A stretch of 6,443 bases of DNA, from NCBI RefSeq assembly GCF_034432235.1, contig NZ_DAOUCJ010000083.1, forward strand, positions 1-6,443. The letters are read 5' to 3'. Below are positions 4,952-6,443 of the stretch, piece after piece (position 1 is the first letter of the stretch; each line of letters opens with the position of its first letter). This DNA comes from Thermoflexus sp. GTDB lineage: Bacteria > Chloroflexota > Anaerolineae > Thermoflexales > Thermoflexaceae. The position numbers and the translations under genes were made by a program. The notes under the pieces were generated by a model. It did not search any database. It saw only the letters and a program-made list of their open reading frames with translations, and was not told where the DNA came from.

Positions 4952-6443
4952 GTGAATCGACCGGGAACCGACGTCATCCGCGCGCTGGTTGTGGGGGATG
5001 CGCCTGCCCTGGCCCAGGTGCTGGCCACACTGGGAAGCGGCCCATTGCGCTTTGAGGTGCATATCGCCCCTTCCCTACCGGAGGCCGAGGCGCTGCTGGG
5101 GCCCCTTCATCCAGACCTCCTGTTCGTCGACTGGCGATTGCCTGGCCTGGAGGACTTCCTGGAGCGTATTCGACTGCAACCGATCACCCGCGTGATGATC
5201 GGTCCGCCCCTACCCGCCTCCGAGGTGGTGCGTCTGGTGCGCCTGGGCATTCACGACTTCCTGCTGGCCCCTCATCATCCCGACGAGGTCCAGGAATGCC
5301 TTCGCCGGGCTGTAACCCTGGTCCGCGAGCGCCGTCGGTCCATTCGGATGGTGGAGCGATTGCAACGCCAGCTCCAGCAGCTCAGCGTCCTCTATGAGGT
5401 CGGGCAGACGCTGACGGCCTCCCTCCGCCTGGAGGAGATCCTCTCATCCATTATGGAAGCAGCGATCCACCTGACCCAGGCGGAGGAAGGCGGCGTATGG
5501 CTACTGGATGAGACCGGCGAAACGCTTCATCTGCGGGTTCACCGAAGCCGGGATGCGAAGGCTTCCCCGGCGGTTTCCACGCTTCCGTTAACCATGCCGG
5601 TCTCCGATAGCTTGCTGGGGCGGGCGGTCCGCACCGGCCGTCCGATCCTGCTGGGGCCAGGGATTCATCGGCTGGATACCGGGATCCTGGTGCGATCGCT
5701 GCTCTACGTGCCCCTCCGGGCCCATGGACGCATTCTGGGCGTGCTGGGCGTGCTGAATCGCATGCGGGAGGCAGACTTCGCTGAACCCGATGTCCACTTC
5801 CTCACGATGCTTGGGGATTATGCGGCGGTGGCCATTGAGAAGGCCCGGCTCTTCGAAGCCATCCAGGCGGAGAAGAGCAAATTGGAGGCCGTCCTCTACG
5901 GTATCGAAGAGCCGGTCCTGGTGCTGGACTTTCAGGAGATCCTGATCCTGGCGAATCGATCGGCCCGGCAACATCTCCGTCTCCCTCCCCAGGCGGAGGG
6001 ACAGCCGTTCCGCTCGGTGATCCGTCATCCGGAGCTTCTTTCCATGATCGACCAGAAACCCCCTATCGGGCAGACCATCCGTCAGGAGATCACTATGCCC
6101 GATCGCTTGATCTTTCAGGCCAGCCTGACGGCGGTGGAGGGCGTGGGCTACGTGGTGGTGATGCAGGACATCACCTATCTCAAGGAGCTGGATCGCATCA
6201 AATCGGAATTCGTCTCGATTGTTTCCCATGATGTCCGCACCCCACTGACCACCATCCGAGGCTATGTCAGCCTGCTGCCCCGGGTCGGCCCCCTGAACCA
6301 CCGTCAGCAAGAGTTCGTGGAAAAAGTGGAACGGGCAATGCAGACTATCGTGGAGCTATTGAACAACCTGCTGGATCTCTCCCGGCTGGAGTCCGGGTAT
6401 GCCCTCTCCATGGAGATCTGCTCGCTGGCCAGGATCCTGGATG
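4952..6443 (+). CDS. Soluble sensor histidine kinase (receiver-like, GAF, PAS, HisKA), 3'-truncated by window
   Basis: The first 497 residues of a two-component sensor kinase; the ATP-binding domain lies beyond the right edge. No membrane segment or signal peptide is seen, so it should sense a cytosolic cue. Order: receiver-like domain at about 8-120, helical linker (RERRRSIRMVERLQRQLQQL) to 145, GAF about 158-300, PAS about 308-410, HisKA 411-482. The autophosphorylated histidine is His426 in FVSIVSHDVRTPLTTIRGYV, a variant of the commoner SHELRTP. The receiver keeps Asp60 (PDLLFVDW) but has Ala106 where the conserved lysine is expected (FLLAPHHP instead of FLLKP) and Gly84 near the Thr/Ser position, and only one acidic residue (Asp16) after strand 1, so it is probably impaired in normal phosphotransfer. 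The GTG start is chosen for GGGAGAGG at 4941-4948 and the domain boundary. An in-frame ATG at 4901 would add 17 residues but lacks a well-placed ribosome binding site. No partner response regulator is in view. Confidence 0.88.
   Translation, partial: MNRPGTDVIRALVVGDAPALAQVLATLGSGPLRFEVHIAPSLPEAEALLGPLHPDLLFVDWRLPGLEDFLERIRLQPITRVMIGPPLPASEVVRLVRLGIHDFLLAPHHPDEVQECLRRAVTLVRERRRSIRMVERLQRQLQQLSVLYEVGQTLTASLRLEEILSSIMEAAIHLTQAEEGGVWLLDETGETLHLRVHRSRDAKASPAVSTLPLTMPVSDSLLGRAVRTGRPILLGPGIHRLDTGILVRSLLYVPLRAHGRILGVLGVLNRMREADFAEPDVHFLTMLGDYAAVAIEKARLFEAIQAEKSKLEAVLYGIEEPVLVLDFQEILILANRSARQHLRLPPQAEGQPFRSVIRHPELLSMIDQKPPIGQTIRQEITMPDRLIFQASLTAVEGVGYVVVMQDITYLKELDRIKSEFVSIVSHDVRTPLTTIRGYVSLLPRVGPLNHRQQEFVEKVERAMQTIVELLNNLLDLSRLESGYALSMEICSLARILD

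Noticed and set aside
5588..6310. A 240-codon minus-strand frame within the kinase.
   Set aside because: Its translation is His/Gln/Asp-rich with no family resemblance; the plus strand encodes GAF, PAS and HisKA domains continuously.

Overview
The window reads as an ordinary chromosomal stretch from a GC-rich bacterium, most likely a member of the Chloroflexota (Thermoflexus/Anaerolineae-like). This is an inference from the mix of protein families: a Uma2-type PD-(D/E)XK protein, a very large BTAD/AAA ATPase regulator, and a soluble receiver-GAF-PAS histidine kinase with the 'SEFVS(I/T)VSH' H-box context common in that phylum. No sequence search was possible. No RNA gene, CRISPR array, intact insertion sequence or phage gene was seen.

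Layout. (1) Bases 2-343, plus strand: the C-terminal part of a Uma2-family protein, cut by the left edge. (2) Bases 375-3830, minus strand: a 1151-residue regulator with a winged-helix/BTAD front end, a STAND-type ATPase core and a TPR-like helical tail. It converges on the Uma2 gene with only 31 bp between the stops. (3) Bases 3831-4056: a divergent intergenic region with an 8-bp perfect dyad, a nearly exact CCGCTGA(A)GGCATGC direct repeat and a second shared module, ATGCGGTGGC. These are plausible operator material. (4) Bases 4057-4824, plus strand: a complete 255-residue FAH-superfamily enzyme with a full metal site and a lid His/Glu pair. (5) Bases 4825-4951: a 127-bp spacer with a good sigma70-like promoter and possibly a decayed repeat. 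(6) Bases 4952-6443, plus strand: a cytosolic sensor histidine kinase cut by the right edge after its dimerisation domain, with a degenerate receiver domain at its N-terminus.

How the genes might work together. The large regulator and the FAH enzyme are transcribed divergently from a shared 226-bp region carrying repeated motifs. The simplest model is that the regulator controls itself and the FAH gene, perhaps in response to a metabolite in the enzyme's pathway; this is inference only. The kinase probably has its own promoter and no clear functional link to the FAH enzyme. I do not see a clearly new multi-gene system. The items most worth a second look are the repeated motifs in the divergent promoter region, the degenerate receiver of the kinase and the 127-bp spacer.
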